Below are positions 10,314 through 23,891 of a stretch of 64,000 bases of DNA, piece by piece. A program made the translations under genes and the position numbers. Source of the DNA: Eimeria necatrix (taxonomy: Eukaryota > Apicomplexa > Conoidasida > Eucoccidiorida > Eimeriidae); contig NW_013651739.1 of NCBI RefSeq assembly GCF_000499385.1, forward strand, positions 60,154 through 124,153, written 5' to 3'. The notes under the pieces were generated by a model that saw only the letters and a program-made list of their open reading frames with translations, was not told where the DNA came from and made no database searches. Positions within the stretch are counted from its first letter, which is position 1; each line of letters opens with the position of its first letter.

Positions 10314-13300
10314 CTACTGCTTTCCACCTGCTGCTGCCGAAGGCAGCAGCAAGGCAACCCCACTCCCGCTGTCTTTCGTAGGAAGCGTCTCCTGGGTCTG
10401 CTGCCGCGTTTCATTGGCAGGCTGAGCTGCTGCCTCTTCCAGGGCTACTGTCGGTGTTGATGCTGCAGCTGCTGCCACAAGCGCAGTCGGCACAGTTGCT
10501 GCACCCACAGGGTCCAGACTGTGAGGGGCTTGAGCCTGGGACAGCGACAGAGAAGTGCTGCTGGGGGGCCTAAGGGCTGGGGTTGTGGTGGTGCTGCTGG
10601 TGGTGCCTCTGTCTCCTATGAAGGCTGAAGACGATGTGTGCTCGCCGCCCCCGTCTGCTGCGCTGGCCAAGAGGTTCTTAACCCGCCTCAGCACCTGATA
10701 CGGACAAGTACAAACCCTAAACCCTTCAATCTGAAACGCCAAGCTAAACGTCTCCACCCACTCCTCCCCCTTTCCTTGTTTTGCCTCTATAACCTCACTG
10801 TGTACCATAGAAATCCCTGTTACCTCGTTTGTGTTTACCTTAATCCTGTCTGCACGTGCGTTTCTTTGCTTATTTTTGCCTGTTTCTGTTCCTTTCTGGC
10901 TTGAAGCTGTTCTTCTGAAAGTCCTGCGCCCCTGTCTGTTTGTGCCTGCCTCTGTATGTGTCTTCCTCTACTCATTCATGCCTACATCTCAGCTTTTCTG
11001 TCTAGGTTTTCCCGTTCCTCTCTACCCGCTTTGTCAGTTCCTTGTGAGCTCACCTCGTTGGCTGAAGGCCTATCTTGTGGGTCTGGTCGAGCCATTTCAA
11101 GCATTAAGTCCCTCCAGCACCCCTGGTAAGTAGCCACGTGCTGCGGCACCTGTACAGCAGCAGCAACAAAACGCGGCAGCAAAACGAACCCCTATAAATA
11201 GGGGCAGGTCCCACGCTGAAAGAGACATAAGCCTCCCGGAAACAAGAGGGAAATGAAGCCAGAACCCGCAAACTGCAAAAATAAGCCATAGAAAAAACCC
11301 AAGGATTGCTGCCCTGATGCCAACACAAATAAATGGAAAACACCTCCTGAAAGCCGTCATGCAGAATTTCCCGTGTGCAAGAATGCGTTGATGTGAGTGT
11401 GTTGCAGACTTACATGGTAGTATCGTTTAAAAGCTTCGAGCGTCTTTACTCTTTCCATCACTGTTGTAAAGCGGGGACACAAAAGTTCGAGCAAAATCAA
11501 GGCGCTGGAGTATATGTCGGCCTTCTCGTCGCATAGACCGCCACCCTCAGGGGCCGCGTACGCAGGGGTGCCAATCACTTCCCCTTTGTACGACTGAACG
11601 CAAAAGTGAACATCCATTAAACTCACATATAAGTTCAAAAAGTAGAGGTGCACACATGTATGCATACGTGAGCGCTGCTTGTGGGCTTGTGCATCTACGT
11701 GTATGTGCCAATATGTGCCGCTACAGCCACGCACAACCCTAGTAGTCTATACAATGTCTAATCTTGTATTACATGAACTATTGCACTACGCATGCGCATC
11801 ATGCCAAGGGGTATCCAGCTGCTTTTGTACTCTGGTAAGCTCTAGCATATGAACGCGCATGAAAACTAAGTATGCGTGCGCGAGTGTATCTTGTCAAGTG
11901 CAGCAAGGTACACAAAATGAATATACAGTAAATATGCATGCCTAGTTACACGGTAGAGAAACTGTATACGCGACCAATGAAGAACAACATACACGATAGC
12001 TTGTATAGCGTACAGGTTTCTATTACGTATCTTCACTTGCATGCACTTCTTCTGAACACTTCAATGCACTGTGTTGAGCATAAAGAATGAACGAGTGCAA
12101 AACAATCTACTGACAGCACTACAACCCCACCATGTCAAAGAAAATAGGCTTTGTGAGGCCCTTCTCTTGCGAAGACGCCGCGGCGTGCAGCATCGAGCGT
12201 TGCTGCTGATCAAGTGAGACTGTTGAGTCCCCAGCAGCAGCAACGACGGCAGCAGTAGCAGCAGGGTCAGCACCCTCTGCGATCTGCGTAGCTGTCTTTC
12301 TCTGAATAAACTTTGCAAGCCCAAAATCAACTATCTTCAAAACGTGCGACTGAGGGTCCACAAAGATGTTCTCCGGCTTCAGGTCCCGGTGCACTATGCC
12401 TCTGCATGTATGCGACAGCAGCAACAGCAGCATGCACACAGAAAATGCATGCAAGCAGCGCACGCCCTGTAAAGGATAATAACAGAGACGAGCTATCTAG
12501 AGGATAAGCAGCTCTAGTCAAAATGTAGGGCCTCACCTTTCGTGTATGTCTCGAATGCCTTTAATCAACTGCTTAAATAAATCTAACTCCAACAGAGGCC
12601 AACGGCCCAAAGCGCTGTCATCATCAAAAGAAAGTCTCTCCGACCTGCAACACACAAAAGCACAGAACAACACGCCCACCAACCTGCTGCAGTGGCAGCG
12701 AGGACTGCAGCAGCAGCAGCAGAAGCGCCCAAAGACAAGCAAAAGGCTACGCAACAGCAGCAAGAGCGCCTGATGCAAGGCAAACAAGAACTAATTAATC
12801 TGCAGCAGGGGCAACGGGTTACAGCAGCAGCAACAGCAGCACCACGAGAATCAGCAGCCACAGTGACTACGGGAGACACTGACCTGTCCAGCCACGCCCT
12901 TAGAGTAAGACCCGTGCACATCTCCATTTGAATTAAAAGAACAACCGGGTATAGGGGCCCCAACTGCTGATGCTGCTGCTGCTGCTGCTGCTTGCCTTTG
13001 CCGCCTCTCTTTTCCTTTTGCACGTTGCGTTCTTCATCGCGTGCAGCAACAAGCTGGTGCATGAGCTGCTGCTGCTGCTGTTGCTGCTGTTTCTCTTGCA
13101 ACAGCAAGTGCTGCTGCTTCCCTTGTTGCAGCTCCTGTGGTGTCTCTGCTTCTTCAGCTGCTTCCACTTCTATATCGGACACTTCGTCTTGAAAAACAAT
13201 AAGGTCCCTCTCGTCATCACTTAGGTATGCTGACCACAGCTCATCATCGCTCCATACGTCTGTTTGCTTCTGGGTTCCCTTCCGCTTCGGCTGCTCCTGC

Positions 13301-16300
13301 TGTTGCTGCTGCACCACGGAGAGCAGGCCTGCGCTGTCTTTACTAGCGTCCGATCCCCGGCGCAACTGTCCCTTCAGTCCATTTTCTGGGCTTTTGCCGC
13401 TGGCGTGGTGCCTACTGCCGGCAGCAGCAGCAGCAGCTGCGGCGGCGGCAGCAGCGGCGGCGGCAGCAGCAGCAGCAGCGCGGCGCCTTCTCCTGAGTCT
13501 CCAGGCGCCGTCAGCTGCGTCGCCGCGCCACAGAGCCGCCTCAATTCGCTGCACTGACCGGGTGCTGCATTCACTTTCGCTCTGTCTCCTCCTGTGCAAA
13601 GAAAGCCTGTCAGGAGAGCTCAGGCCAGCGGCCACAGCAGCAGCAGGCAGCGCCGACAGCCCCCACGACCCGCCCTTTCCTCTCCAAGCCAGAGAGGCGG
13701 ACGCAGAAGAGCTCCCGAAGCAGCTCGGCTCTGTCTCCGCAGTCAGGCTGCGGTGCTGCAGCCGCCAGCCAACGCCCAGGGGCGACTGCTGCTGCGGCAG
13801 CAAACCCTCAGCGTCGCTCAGAGAAGCCTGCCGAGGCCGCGCGAAGCCTCGGAGAACACCAGGCAGCGGAGGCAGCCGCATAGCCCAAAACAAGTCCCTG
13901 CGAGTCCCTTCTAAGTGCGCGAAGGGGCGGCCTGGCTGCTGCTGCTGCTGCGCCGGCGACTCCAAAAGGCCTCCACCGAGGTCTCTGCCTCTGCAAGATA
14001 CCGCAGGACTCGAGGCGATGCGGCGAAGCTTCGGGTTCACCTCAAGCAGCCGCTGCTGCTTCAGCCGCATGCAGCTGTTCATCCTCCCGCCCTCCCGAGC
14101 AACATGCGTGCACTGAGCGTTGTCTTCCGTGTCGCTTTCGTCCCCTGCAGCGTCCTTCTGGAGAGCGATGCCAGAAGCAGCAGCTGCTGCAACAGTTGCA
14201 GCAGCTGCAGCGGCTGCTGCTGTCTTCCGCCCTCGCGAAATCGCATAGTCGTCCTCAGAGACACAACCCGAACGGCGAGAGCCCAGCGCTGCCCCTCTCA
14301 GGATCTTTCTCTGCAGAAGCAAATGAAAACAGAACGCAACATCGAAATGCAGATAACAGCAAGAACTAGTTGCAAAAGCAGCGGCAGCAGCAGCAGCAGC
14401 GCATGCACTCACGGCTGAAGTCAAGACTGCGTCGCCCTCATCTGTGCCTCTCCTGTTTCTCCAGGAGGGAGGCGCAGCCCGAAGGGCCTCCTCTGCAGGC
14501 TGCCGCCCTCCAGGAGCCAGCCTTCTTCTTCTGTGGGTGTCCTTCTTTGTTGCTGATGCCACTTTCTTCTTTCTGCCGCGCTGCTGCCGCTTGTGCTGTT
14601 GCGGACTGCTTTCGTTGCCTTTCTCCCCCTCCGCTATGGGCAAGTAGTGAGGCTCCTCGCACCACCACGTGTAATACCTGCAGCAGCAGCAGCAGCAGCA
14701 AAACGAGGCTAAGACCAGCAGCACACAGGCGTTATCCCTATAAGCAGCAACTGCAGCAGAAGCAGCAATGGCGGGCCCCACAGCCAATGCCAGATCGTAA
14801 ACCATCTTACCTCACAACATGCTTGGAGTAGAGGTCTCTGTTTGCTGCTACCTCTCGGAAGTCCCGCCTCAGTGATATGTCTTCGCTGCTCGCCAGCTGC
14901 AGTCTAATGAGCTTGACTGCGTATATTGGGTGGCCAGGCTCCAGAAGGTGGCGCACCTGAGGGTTACCAAAGCAACTAAACCCATCAGTGTAAATAAACT
15001 TGTTCAAACATATTTAAGTGTATTTGCACGCAGAGATGCATGCACAAGCATAAAAACACATCTGATGATACACATCTGCAAGCTGCTCACAAAGACAGCG
15101 CGCAGAGACTGCAGGCAGCTAAAAGCCCAATTTGAACAAATCAAGAGGCACTTTCGCAGAAGCATTTTGCATGAGCTGCATAATATGGCATTCTGTGACT
15201 CTTGGCGCATCACTGGAAAAGAACGGGACTCGTGTTTAGAAAGCGAATGGCACATCTACGGAAGAGTGTGAGTCTCAGGGCTAAGGTGTATCGACAGCTC
15301 ATTCACAGACACGACGAGCAGGCTCACGAGAACACAGATACAGAACAAAGGAAGTGAAATAAAAGAAAAGACCCTGACTGTGTAGACCCAAAAGGCAAAC
15401 AAAAAGGCAACAACCAGTTTGATGCTCCAATTCACAGAAATCTAAACACCCGCCAAGCAGCCCACCTCGTAAACTGTTCCAAATCCCCCTCTGCCGACAA
15501 GTTTTTCAATTTTAAAAGTTCTCGCAAACTTCCCGTTTTCCAAAAACTTCAAAAGGGCCGAGCGGGCGGGGATGCCCGGAGAGACGGGCGGAGACAAAGA
15601 GACACCTCTGGAGCCGTCGGATTCCTCTGTCTCGTCTTCAAGGCTTACAGTGTCCAGACGGGGCCCTATCACTATCTCTACCTCCTCCACAGAGGGCTCC
15701 TCATGGTCCTGCTGCTGCTGCTGCAGCTGCTGCTGCTGCGGGGACGGCGGCGGCGGGGGCGCAGGAGCAAGTGCTGGTGTAGACGGAGACAGCGTCGAGG
15801 GCTCCCCAGTGACCCCCGCTGAATTAATAGTAGCAGCTGAACCGGCAGCAGCAGGCGACGCAACTGAGGGCGGGGCATCTGAAGTTGAAACGCCCACAGA
15901 CTCCACATGCGCGCTGCTGCCTCTCTGCTGCTGCTGCTGCTGCTGCAGCGGGAAGGGCGCTAGAGGCGATACCCCTACGTCCAACACCCACGCGCGTCTC
16001 TGTCTAGCTGCACTTAACAATATTTCTTCCAGTGAAGCACAAGACCTTCCCACTCGCCTAAAACCTGGGGCATCTCCTGCTGAAGTGCCCCTGAGCGGCA
16101 AAGGCCTATACCACCAGGGGCCCCCCGTCTCCTCTGCCATGGCCCCACGTCCGAAGCGAGCTGAGGTCGGCAACGAGGCGTCTCCTGCGGCTGCTGCTGC
16201 TGCTGCTGCTGCTGTTTCTGCTGCTGCAGCTCGGAAAGGAGGCACTGGAGAGGAAACCGCTGCGAAAGGATGCGCAGGAGACACCAAAGACAAGTCTGCT

Positions 16301-19300
16301 GCTTCTCCGAAATCTCCGAATCGAGGGCTGTCGCCGACGTCAACAGTGCCCCTTCTCCTCAAGGGACTGGCCAGCTGCTGCATCTGCTGCAGCTGCAGTC
16401 TCTCCTGCAGCAGCTGCTGTTGCTGCTGCAACGCGCTAGCATTATGCCACGGTGCAGCATTAACAGGGGAGGCTGGGGACGCCATCGAGGTGTCCAGGAA
16501 GTGCTTTGAGCGCTTCTTTTCCTGCTGCACCCGCCCGTCTTCGCCAGCGCTGCTGCTGCTGCTGCTTGTGGTTGTGGTGCGCCGCCTCCGCACGTGTGCT
16601 GCTGCACGGAGGAGATTGGACTTCTCAGTGAGGGAGTCATTTTGGGTCCTCTCGCGGTCTCTCCCTGCCCCCTTGTCTCTTTCTTTGTCGGAAGCTCGAG
16701 ACGTGGCGTTGCTGCTGCTGCTGCTGCTCCTCCTGCTGCTGCTACTTTGGCAGCTCCAAATGGCGTCGCCGGAATCTGCTGCTGCAGCTGCTCCAGAAGT
16801 TTCTGTCCCAGCAGCAGCCAGGTGGCCAGGCCCGTGCGCATCCAGCTCCGGCAACTGCACGACTCTGGTGTTCGTGCTGCTGCTGCTGCTGCTACCGTTG
16901 CTGCTACGCTGCTGTTGCTGGTGCCATAGCTGCTGCTGCGGCAGCTGCTGCGGCAGAGTCCGTCTCAGCCAACGCTGTAGGTGTCGCCATCGCCGTGTGA
17001 AGGAGTGCAGCATTGTCTGTCTCCCCAACCTGGCCCGCGATATGAGAGCAATGAAAAGAGCAGCAAACACGGACCCAATCCAGACAAAAATGTTGCTTGT
17101 TCCTGCTGCGCCTGTGAGTCCACTGTCTTCGTCCTGCTGCTGCTGCTCTTGCTGCTGCTCTTCGTGCTGCCGATCCTCTTCTTGTTGCTGCTGGTTTTGT
17201 ATGCGGTTGCGGTGCTTACGCCACAAGGTCTGTTGATGTAACTGCAATGGAGACAAGATCCCGTGCTGCTGCTGCTGCGGCTGCTGCTGTTGTTTCCCCA
17301 TGTCGGCGTGGAAGACGCGCTGCACCCACCGCCTGAGAATGCTCAGGACAGGAGACATAATGGGATTGAAGGGCCTCGGCGGCTGATCAAACGGAAGCCG
17401 TTGTTGCTGCTGCTGTTGCTGTTGCTGGCGCTGCTGCCTCTGCTGCTGCTGCTGCTGCGCATGAGGCCACCAAGGTGTCGTGCCTCCTTCGACGTCTGAG
17501 GAGGCTCCATTCACGGGCTGCACACGGCTGGTGGTGCTGCTGCTGAACTGATGGGGGGTATCCTCAATAGAAGGACGCCAGCCAGGTGGGGCCTCTAGAG
17601 GCAGGGGTGCTCTGCCCAGCAGCGGTGACGCTCCTGCAACAGCTGCTGCTGTTGCTGCTGCAGCTGTATCTAATGGATACTCGGTTGGGTTCCACTGCAG
17701 TGGCCGCTGCAGCGCAGAGGATCCCGCTAAGTCTTGCAGGTATTTGTACTGTAGGGACACTAGTTGCTGCTGTTGCTCGACCTGCCGCTGCTCCGGCAGC
17801 TGCAGCGGTGGCAGCAGCAACGGAGCCGGAAGCAGCGACGAGATGTAGAATGGAACTGCCCCATCACTGCTGTCCGTTGCCGAGGTCGCTACTTGTCTCC
17901 ACGGATCTGGTGGGAGAGGGAGGCCCTGCAAAGGCAACAAAAGCAAAAATATCTCTGCTGCTAACCCACATGCTGCAGTAAGGGGCACTGCCTGCCAGTG
18001 GGAAAAGTGTATCTACCGCAGCAGCAGCAACACGTACTGTGGGTCTCCGCTGCCGGGCAATGAACTGCAGTGTGTAGGCAGTTGGAGCGTCGAGCTCTTG
18101 GCGCTGCCACAGGATGTCAGTGTGCTGCTGCTGCCGCTGCAGCGGCGAGGTGACAGCAAAGACCGCCGCAATGGGGGCTGGGAATTTGAGGAACAAAGGT
18201 GCTGCTGCTGCATCTGGATCGTCTGCAGCAGCGCTCGAAGGGTGGCGCTGCAACATGTACAGCAAGTCACCCTCAGCCCTCAAAGATGCCCGCAAGGTCT
18301 CAGCTAGCCGTGTTTCTTTGCTGCTGGTGCCGAGTTGTGGGGTCCCCCCAAACCCCGTTACATCCACCCACGACAGTCCCCAGCTGCAGCAAACAACACA
18401 AACAACAGCAGGCTCCACGTAAACCGGTTGCTACCGCAGCAGCAGCTCTTGGCGCTGCTGCAGCGTTGTGGGCCGCGGCAGCAGCGGGTCAAGTACGGCC
18501 CCACTCGGTTGCTTGCTCTGCTGCAGCTGCTGTTAAGGTGGAGAATAAATTGCTAGATAAGGCCGCTACTCTTCCAGCTGCTGCTGCTGCTGCTACTGCT
18601 GTCGCTCTTCCTGCTTACAGCCTTTCGTGCGTCTGAGCACTGACGGCCCAAAGCTGCCAGACGCTTTGAGCCAGCAGTAGCTGCTGCCGCCCGCCTGTCT
18701 CCCCTCCTGCTCCAGGCAGCACATCTGGTGCATCCACAGTCTGTCCCGATTCATTTCCCAAGGCCTCAAGGCGCTCCCCTTTTATATCCAGGCCCTACAC
18801 AGAACGCAGCAGCAGCAGCAGCAGAAGCAACAGCAGCAGCAAGAATAAAAGCCCACTTGCCGTGTAGCAGCCCTAATTGGCACCAGTTGGCTACGCAGGA
18901 AGCGGCCAGCCAAGCTTGCCGGCAGAAATCCCCTTCAGGACCTGGCTAGCTGCTCCTGGCTAGCAGAAGTTATGAGGCGCTGCGGGAGCTATACGGGACA
19001 GCTAGCTAGGCAAAGGCATTTGCCTTGGCAAAGAGAGCTAGCCGAAGAGCAGCAAATAACTCACAGTTGCAAGATCTAGGGCTCTGATTCTGGCCTCCTT
19101 CCGACCCACGAAGTAAACCCCCGGAAAAAGAGGCGCCTGGAAAGGCAGTCGATTCACCACTTGAGGCACTGTCACTTGAAGAGCCTGCAGCACACAGGCC
19201 GAAAAAACAAAACCCTAAACCCTAAAAATTCGCCCTCAATTCCTAACTTCGAACGCCTTCTCTCCTGGCCTGGGCATTCTCTCGCAACTCTGCTGCCACC

Positions 19301-21632
19301 AATTCGGTGCCACAGGGAACACAGCCCCTGCATTGCTACCACGGAGCCTAGCTAGCTAGTTAGCTAGCTAGCTACACCCGCACAGCTACCAGGGCACCTA
19401 GCTAGCTAGCTAGCTAGGAGCTGTCTAGCGAAACTACCCGCCCAACAAACTCACCACCATGGTGCCATCAGGCTCTACCAAGTAGAGTCTGCCGTCGTAG
19501 CCGGGCAGGAGCCGCCGCATGCGGCCGGGCGACTCAACCTGTGGGGTTTCCGTTGCTGCTGCTGTTGCTGCTGCGCTCCCTGTGGGGATCAAGTTGCTGT
19601 CCACTGGTCCCGGTTCTGCAGCCCCGAGCACGACACAGTCACTGCAGCCCTCTGCAGCAGGAGCTGCAGCAGCTGCTTTAGTTGCAGTCGCTGTACCTTC
19701 AGCAGCAAAAGGCATTGTGCTGTGGTCTGGCGGGTGCTGCAGTGGGCCTTGGGGCCTTGCAGCTGCCTCGGGGGCCTTTGAGGGTAGTACAATAGGGGGC
19801 GAAGAGAAGGCCGTGGATTCCATGCTAGTATTGCCGGGGCTGACGGTGCTTCCTTTTGTGCTGCTGCTCCGGGTGGTCGTGCTGCTGCTGCTGCCGCTGC
19901 TGTTGTTGTTTGCAACGTATGCTGCTGCTAGGGGAGTCCCCAAGTGCCTCTGCCACTGAAATGCTCCTCCTGTAGACACCCTGAATATGTCTCCTGTGGT
20001 GGATAGCACAATGAGGCTCTCGGCTCCCGAAAGTGGCATTCCTGCTGCTTCACCCCTTGCGGTGCTGCTGCTTCTGCTGCTGTTGCTGCCATAGTCTACA
20101 CGCTCCCTGCTGCTCGCGCTGCTGCTGCCGAGAGTGTCTGTGTCGGATGGCAACGAGGCTAAAGACAAAGTAGGGGAAGGCACTATCTCCTCCTCTTGGA
20201 CGTAGTGCGCCCACTTCTGCTGCTGCTGCTGCTGCGGCCCATATGGCAGCAAGTCTTCGCTGGACTCCTCTCCGCTGCTGTTGCCCATTTCGGTCGTTTT
20301 CGCCTGCGGTGACAGAGCGCCGAAGGTAAAGCTTCTTGCTGCTGCTGCTTCTGCTTCTGCTGCCGCCCTCCCCTCTGCAGCACGGGGCGTCTCTGCTGCA
20401 CTGGAGCCCGGCAGCGCGCCGAGTGCAGCAGCAGCTGCTGCAGAAGCAGCAGCAGCAGCAGCAAAACGCCCCCTGTGGTGGCGACCCTCTACAAAAACTG
20501 GCGACTGGTCTCGACGCCATTCTGTAGAGAGGGAAGGCCGTCTGCTGCTCCTGTTGCTGCTGCTACTGTTGCTTCGTTGGTTGTTACCGCTACTGCTACG
20601 GTGTCTACTGCTTTGAGAAGAGTGGCTAGGTCTGTTGCTGCTCGCCTTGCGGCTGCTGCTGCTCGCGCTGCGGCTGCTGCTGCTGTCTCCCTGCCTCTTG
20701 GCTTTTTTCTTGCTGACCCCCGGCGCTCTCCTGCGGCTGTTGTTGCTGCTGTTGCTGTGCGGTGTACGTACACCGCAACCCCGGGAGCGCCGTGACTTGC
20801 ACTTGGAACCAAAAGGCAGAGAGAAACACCGCTCTCTCTGGGGGACCTGCTGTGGGGCCCCAGCTGCTTCTACGCAGCAAGCAGCAGCAGCAGCAGCTGC
20901 TGCTGCTGCTGGCGCTGCACAAGGCTCTCTAGAGACACACCTGGGGACACCAGCTGCTCCCGTGCTGCTGTCGCTCTGCTGTGCGTCCCAAGATCTGACG
21001 CCGCAGCAGAACGGTGAGCTTCCCTCTTGTTGCTGCAGCAGCAGCAAGAGCTGCTGCTGCTGCTGTAAGTCCGTTGTCACATCGGCAGAGAAGGACGCGG
21101 CGTCCACGAGATGCTGCATTGCCGCCTCATCTTGCTGCTGTGGCTGCTGCAGCAGCAGCTGCTGTAGGAAGTAGTGTTTCAGCTGCTGCTGCTGCTGTTG
21201 CTGCTGTAGCTGCTGCTCCTTCTTGCTGCGGCGGCCCCTGTTAAGGCCTTGGCTTTTGTAAGCCTTTGCTGCTCTGTGTCGTGCTGCTGCTCCTGACGGT
21301 GAGTCTGCAACAACAGCAGCATGACGTCGCCTTTCGGATACCTGCTGCTGCTGAAGGTGCTGGTTGTGTATCTGCTGCTCCTGCAGCAAGAGCAGCTGCT
21401 TCCGAAGTCGGGCGTTCAACCGCTGCTGCTGTTGCTGTTGCTGCTGCAGCTGCTGCAGCTGCTCCACTATCTGTTGTCGTTGCTCGTCCTGGTCTCGCTC
21501 CTGCTGCTGCAGCCGGAGACGTTCCTGCTGCAGCTGCTGCTGCTGATATTCCAACCGCTGCTGCTGCTGCCAGAGTTGCTGCCTCTGAATGGCGGCATCC
21601 ACTGTGGGTGACGCAGGAGGACTCCTCATTGT

Positions 21633-21667
<35 letters not shown>

Positions 21668-22433
21668 ACGCACCTTCTGTCTGACTCTCGGCTGCGAAAG
21701 AAACCCGGCCAGCCCCATGGGTGCCATCACATCCTTCAATTTCGCTGCTGCTGCTGCTGCTGCAGTGCTGCTGCAGCCCCTCTTTGGGAGCTTCTGCGAA
21801 TGTGTTCAAAACCGCTTCAGCGGCAGCCGCTGCTACGTCTGTCGCTGCTGCTGCTGCTGCTCCTGTGGCCAAGGGCGCCATCAAATGGCACACCAGAATA
21901 AGAAGCAGCAGCGGCAAATGACTCCAGAAGTGCAGCCGCTGACACCCAGGCAGAGAGGCGCTGCTGCTGCTGCTGCTGCGGCGGCTGATGCAGCTGCTCT
22001 CGCTGCTGCTGCCGCGAGCTGCGTTTCTGCGTCTCCACGCCACACTCCGACCGCCTACACCTGCTGAAGCTATTGAGGCTGTTCTTTTCAGTGAGGCTGC
22101 CGCTGCTGCTGCTTCCGCTGCTGCTGCTTCTGCTGCTGCTGCTTCCGCTGCTGCTGCAGTCTCTTGACAAGTTCGAGTATCAGGTTGGCCGCACCTGCAG
22201 AAGGCGCGAGAAGAGATCATCGCTCGACGGCCCCTCTCTCCGCCGCTGCAGCAGCAACAGCTGGTGTTGCTCACGCTGCTGCCGCAACATGCAGAAATTT
22301 TTGTGTCGGGCGCCGTGGATGCAGCAGCGAAACACCCTGGGCTACAACGGCTGCTGCTGCTGCTGCTGCTGCAGCCCGCTGTTACGACGGAGCGGCGGTA
22401 CTGCATCGCATCCTTGCAGCGCAGCAGCAGCAA
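10314..22433 (-). CDS. PERK-type eIF2-alpha kinase, ER membrane stress sensor
   Basis: Exons placed by eye: 22433-19455, 19184-19065, about 18690-18619, 18383-18038, 17925-15466, 14956-14811, 14677-14413, 14310-12884, 12644-12537, 12401-12131, 11593-11414, 11149-11054, 10694-10314. All phases agree where both ends are fixed. A hydrophobic helix ([10 protein letters not shown], near 21900) precedes poly-Gln/Ser filler. PERK/IRE1-like luminal strands follow: [14 protein letters not shown], then [30 protein letters not shown] and [12 protein letters not shown] membrane helix ([14 protein letters not shown], about 17100-17045) leads to the kinase: Gly-loop GRGGFG (15495-15478), YAVK lysine (14914), a roughly 540-aa insert before [14 protein letters not shown] (12391), DFG (12328), GTPAYAAPE and the family-typical ME-R-V-K-T-L-E-A block. 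All catalytic residues are present, so it should phosphorylate eIF2-alpha during ER stress. The start codon and the edges of the third exon are uncertain. Confidence 0.88.
19209..19226. repeat. Telomere-like AAACCCT units in kinase intron
   Basis: Two and a half CCCTAAA units lie in the first intron of the PERK-like gene (between 19455 and 19184). Similar short copies occur near 10713 and 59147. Confidence 0.8.
19349..19421. repeat. CTAG/AGCT palindromic tracts in kinase intron
   Basis: Two runs of CTAGCTAGCTAG separated by about 25 bases. They lie between exons 1 and 2 of the kinase gene. Scattered CTAGC units continue at 18940-19040 and recur near 29820-29890 and 31200-31290. Confidence 0.8.
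20761..20774. repeat. Fully palindromic motif GGTGTACGTACACC
   Basis: Perfect 14-bp palindrome related to the recurrent GGTGTACAGACACC motif. It lies inside exon 1 of the kinase gene, where the minus strand reads G-C-G-V-R-T-P. Confidence 0.8.
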
Positions 22434-23891
22434 CAGTCACGCCAAAGCCACTGTTGCTGCTGCTGAATTGGTTGCTGCTGCTGCTGTTCCTGCTGCGGCA
22501 GGTGCTGGGACCGTGAGGGATGAGGCGCCACGTTGAGCGGCGGCCTACAGCAGCGGAAGCAGTGCATGCAGGTGTCTGTACACCCCACACACCCTTCGCC
22601 TTGCTGCTACAAATGCTAGTGCTGCTGCAGGCGTTAATACTGTAGCTTCTCCTTCTAACCCCCTCTACGCAACGAAGCGGTTCATGGACACTGCTGCTGC
22701 GGGTGTGGAGTGTCCGTACATCAGCAGACGTTGTTGCGTCTTAAAAGACATCAGTAGCAGCAATTTCTGCTGCTGATGCAGCTGAAGATTGTCAGAAGAA
22801 ACTCTCCGCATGCAGCTGCGGCAGCAGCAACAGCAGCAGCACCAGACGCGGGCTGCTGCAGCGGCAGCGCAGAACGTGTATTGTTGCTACAGCTGCAGTG
22901 CAGAAGTGAAAATGATGGGACGAAAGACAAAATGTCACCGCTGAACGCACTCGTTGGAATTGCCCGTGTTGCCGCTGCTGCTTCTGCAGCGTCAGCACGG
23001 CGGCATGCCGCCGCCGAAACTGCAGTTTCAGCGGCGTCTGCTGCTGCAACCCGTATAATGAAGTTTACGAAATTCCTAGAAGCGTACCTCCCATTAAAAT
23101 GTTCTTTATTTGATGAGAGCTGCTATATGGAGTTCTTGCCCTAGCTAATTCCATAGCAGCGGCACTGTTTTTGCCTCAGCTGCCTTCCTGCTTTGCCTGA
23201 GGAAGGTCCTGCTGCTCATGTGGTGGGGCTGCATGCGGCACGCGATGTAAGACCAGTTTTATTTGGAATACAGTCCTAAAGAAGAGTAGCGAATAGCGGC
23301 GAGACATGCTTTACTACCCAGGTAGAACTGTGGCAGCACCTGCTGCTGCAGCGCGGCGTGTTCGGTAGCATCGCAGCGCTCAGCTCAAATGTAGGGAATG
23401 TGGCTAGCGAAGCCGTTCCACCCTGTTGCAGCAGCGCAGAAGCGTCTGGCGCTTTCATAAGACTGCAGCAGGAGCTGGTGCTTCAGTATTCCCTGCCCGC
23501 AGCTTTCGCAGCAGCGCCAGCAGCAGCAAATACAAATGCAGCGAGCAGTGCTCTCGCCCTGCAGAGGGCTGGGTGCCCTCGTGCATATACTGCGGCCCAC
23601 CCGGTGTACTCCCCTCACATCAGCTAGCAAATGCAACGCCAGCGCCGCCTGCAGCGCCAGCAGCAGCAGCTGCTGCTCCAGCAGCTGGCGCAGCAGCTGC
23701 AGCAGCACATTTCACAGCTTCCCAGCCGCTGTGGCTGCCCGGCCTAATACTGCAGAAGCCCACCCCCCATGGCCCCAGTATGGCGCTGAGCTGTACCGAC
23801 TTCAGCAAACTGTAAGCCGCCACGACTAAGACGGACTTAGTGAACTTAGAGTTCAGAATTACTGGTTTTTGGCGTTGAAACTGTTTCCCTT
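22434..23891. other. Divergent spacer between kinase (-) and helical-repeat gene (+)
   Basis: About 1.4 kb between two genes that point away from each other, so both promoters should be here. The open frames in it are Ala/Ser/Leu repeats. A moderately repeat-poor core at about 23050-23400 is AT-richer. One exact copy of the 14-bp motif sits at 22571-22584 and a degraded copy near 22710. Early exons of the plus-strand gene could begin near 23426 but could not be fixed. Confidence 0.4.
22571..22584 (+). repeat. 14-bp motif GGTGTCTGTACACC
   Basis: Exact copy of the recurrent motif, followed by CC, in the divergent promoter region about 140 bases upstream of the putative kinase start. Confidence 0.8.

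Noticed and set aside
12583..14805. A single continuous 740-codon gene
   Set aside because: Only parts are exons of the kinase; in-frame GTGAGT/GTCAGT donors and CTGCAG acceptors split it, and the rest is intron read-through.
15572..17236. Long plus-strand open frame (554 codons) opposite the kinase
   Set aside because: Antisense to the PERK-like exon 17925-15466. It is made of Cys/Leu/Ser/Ala runs created by CTG triplets and has no domain.
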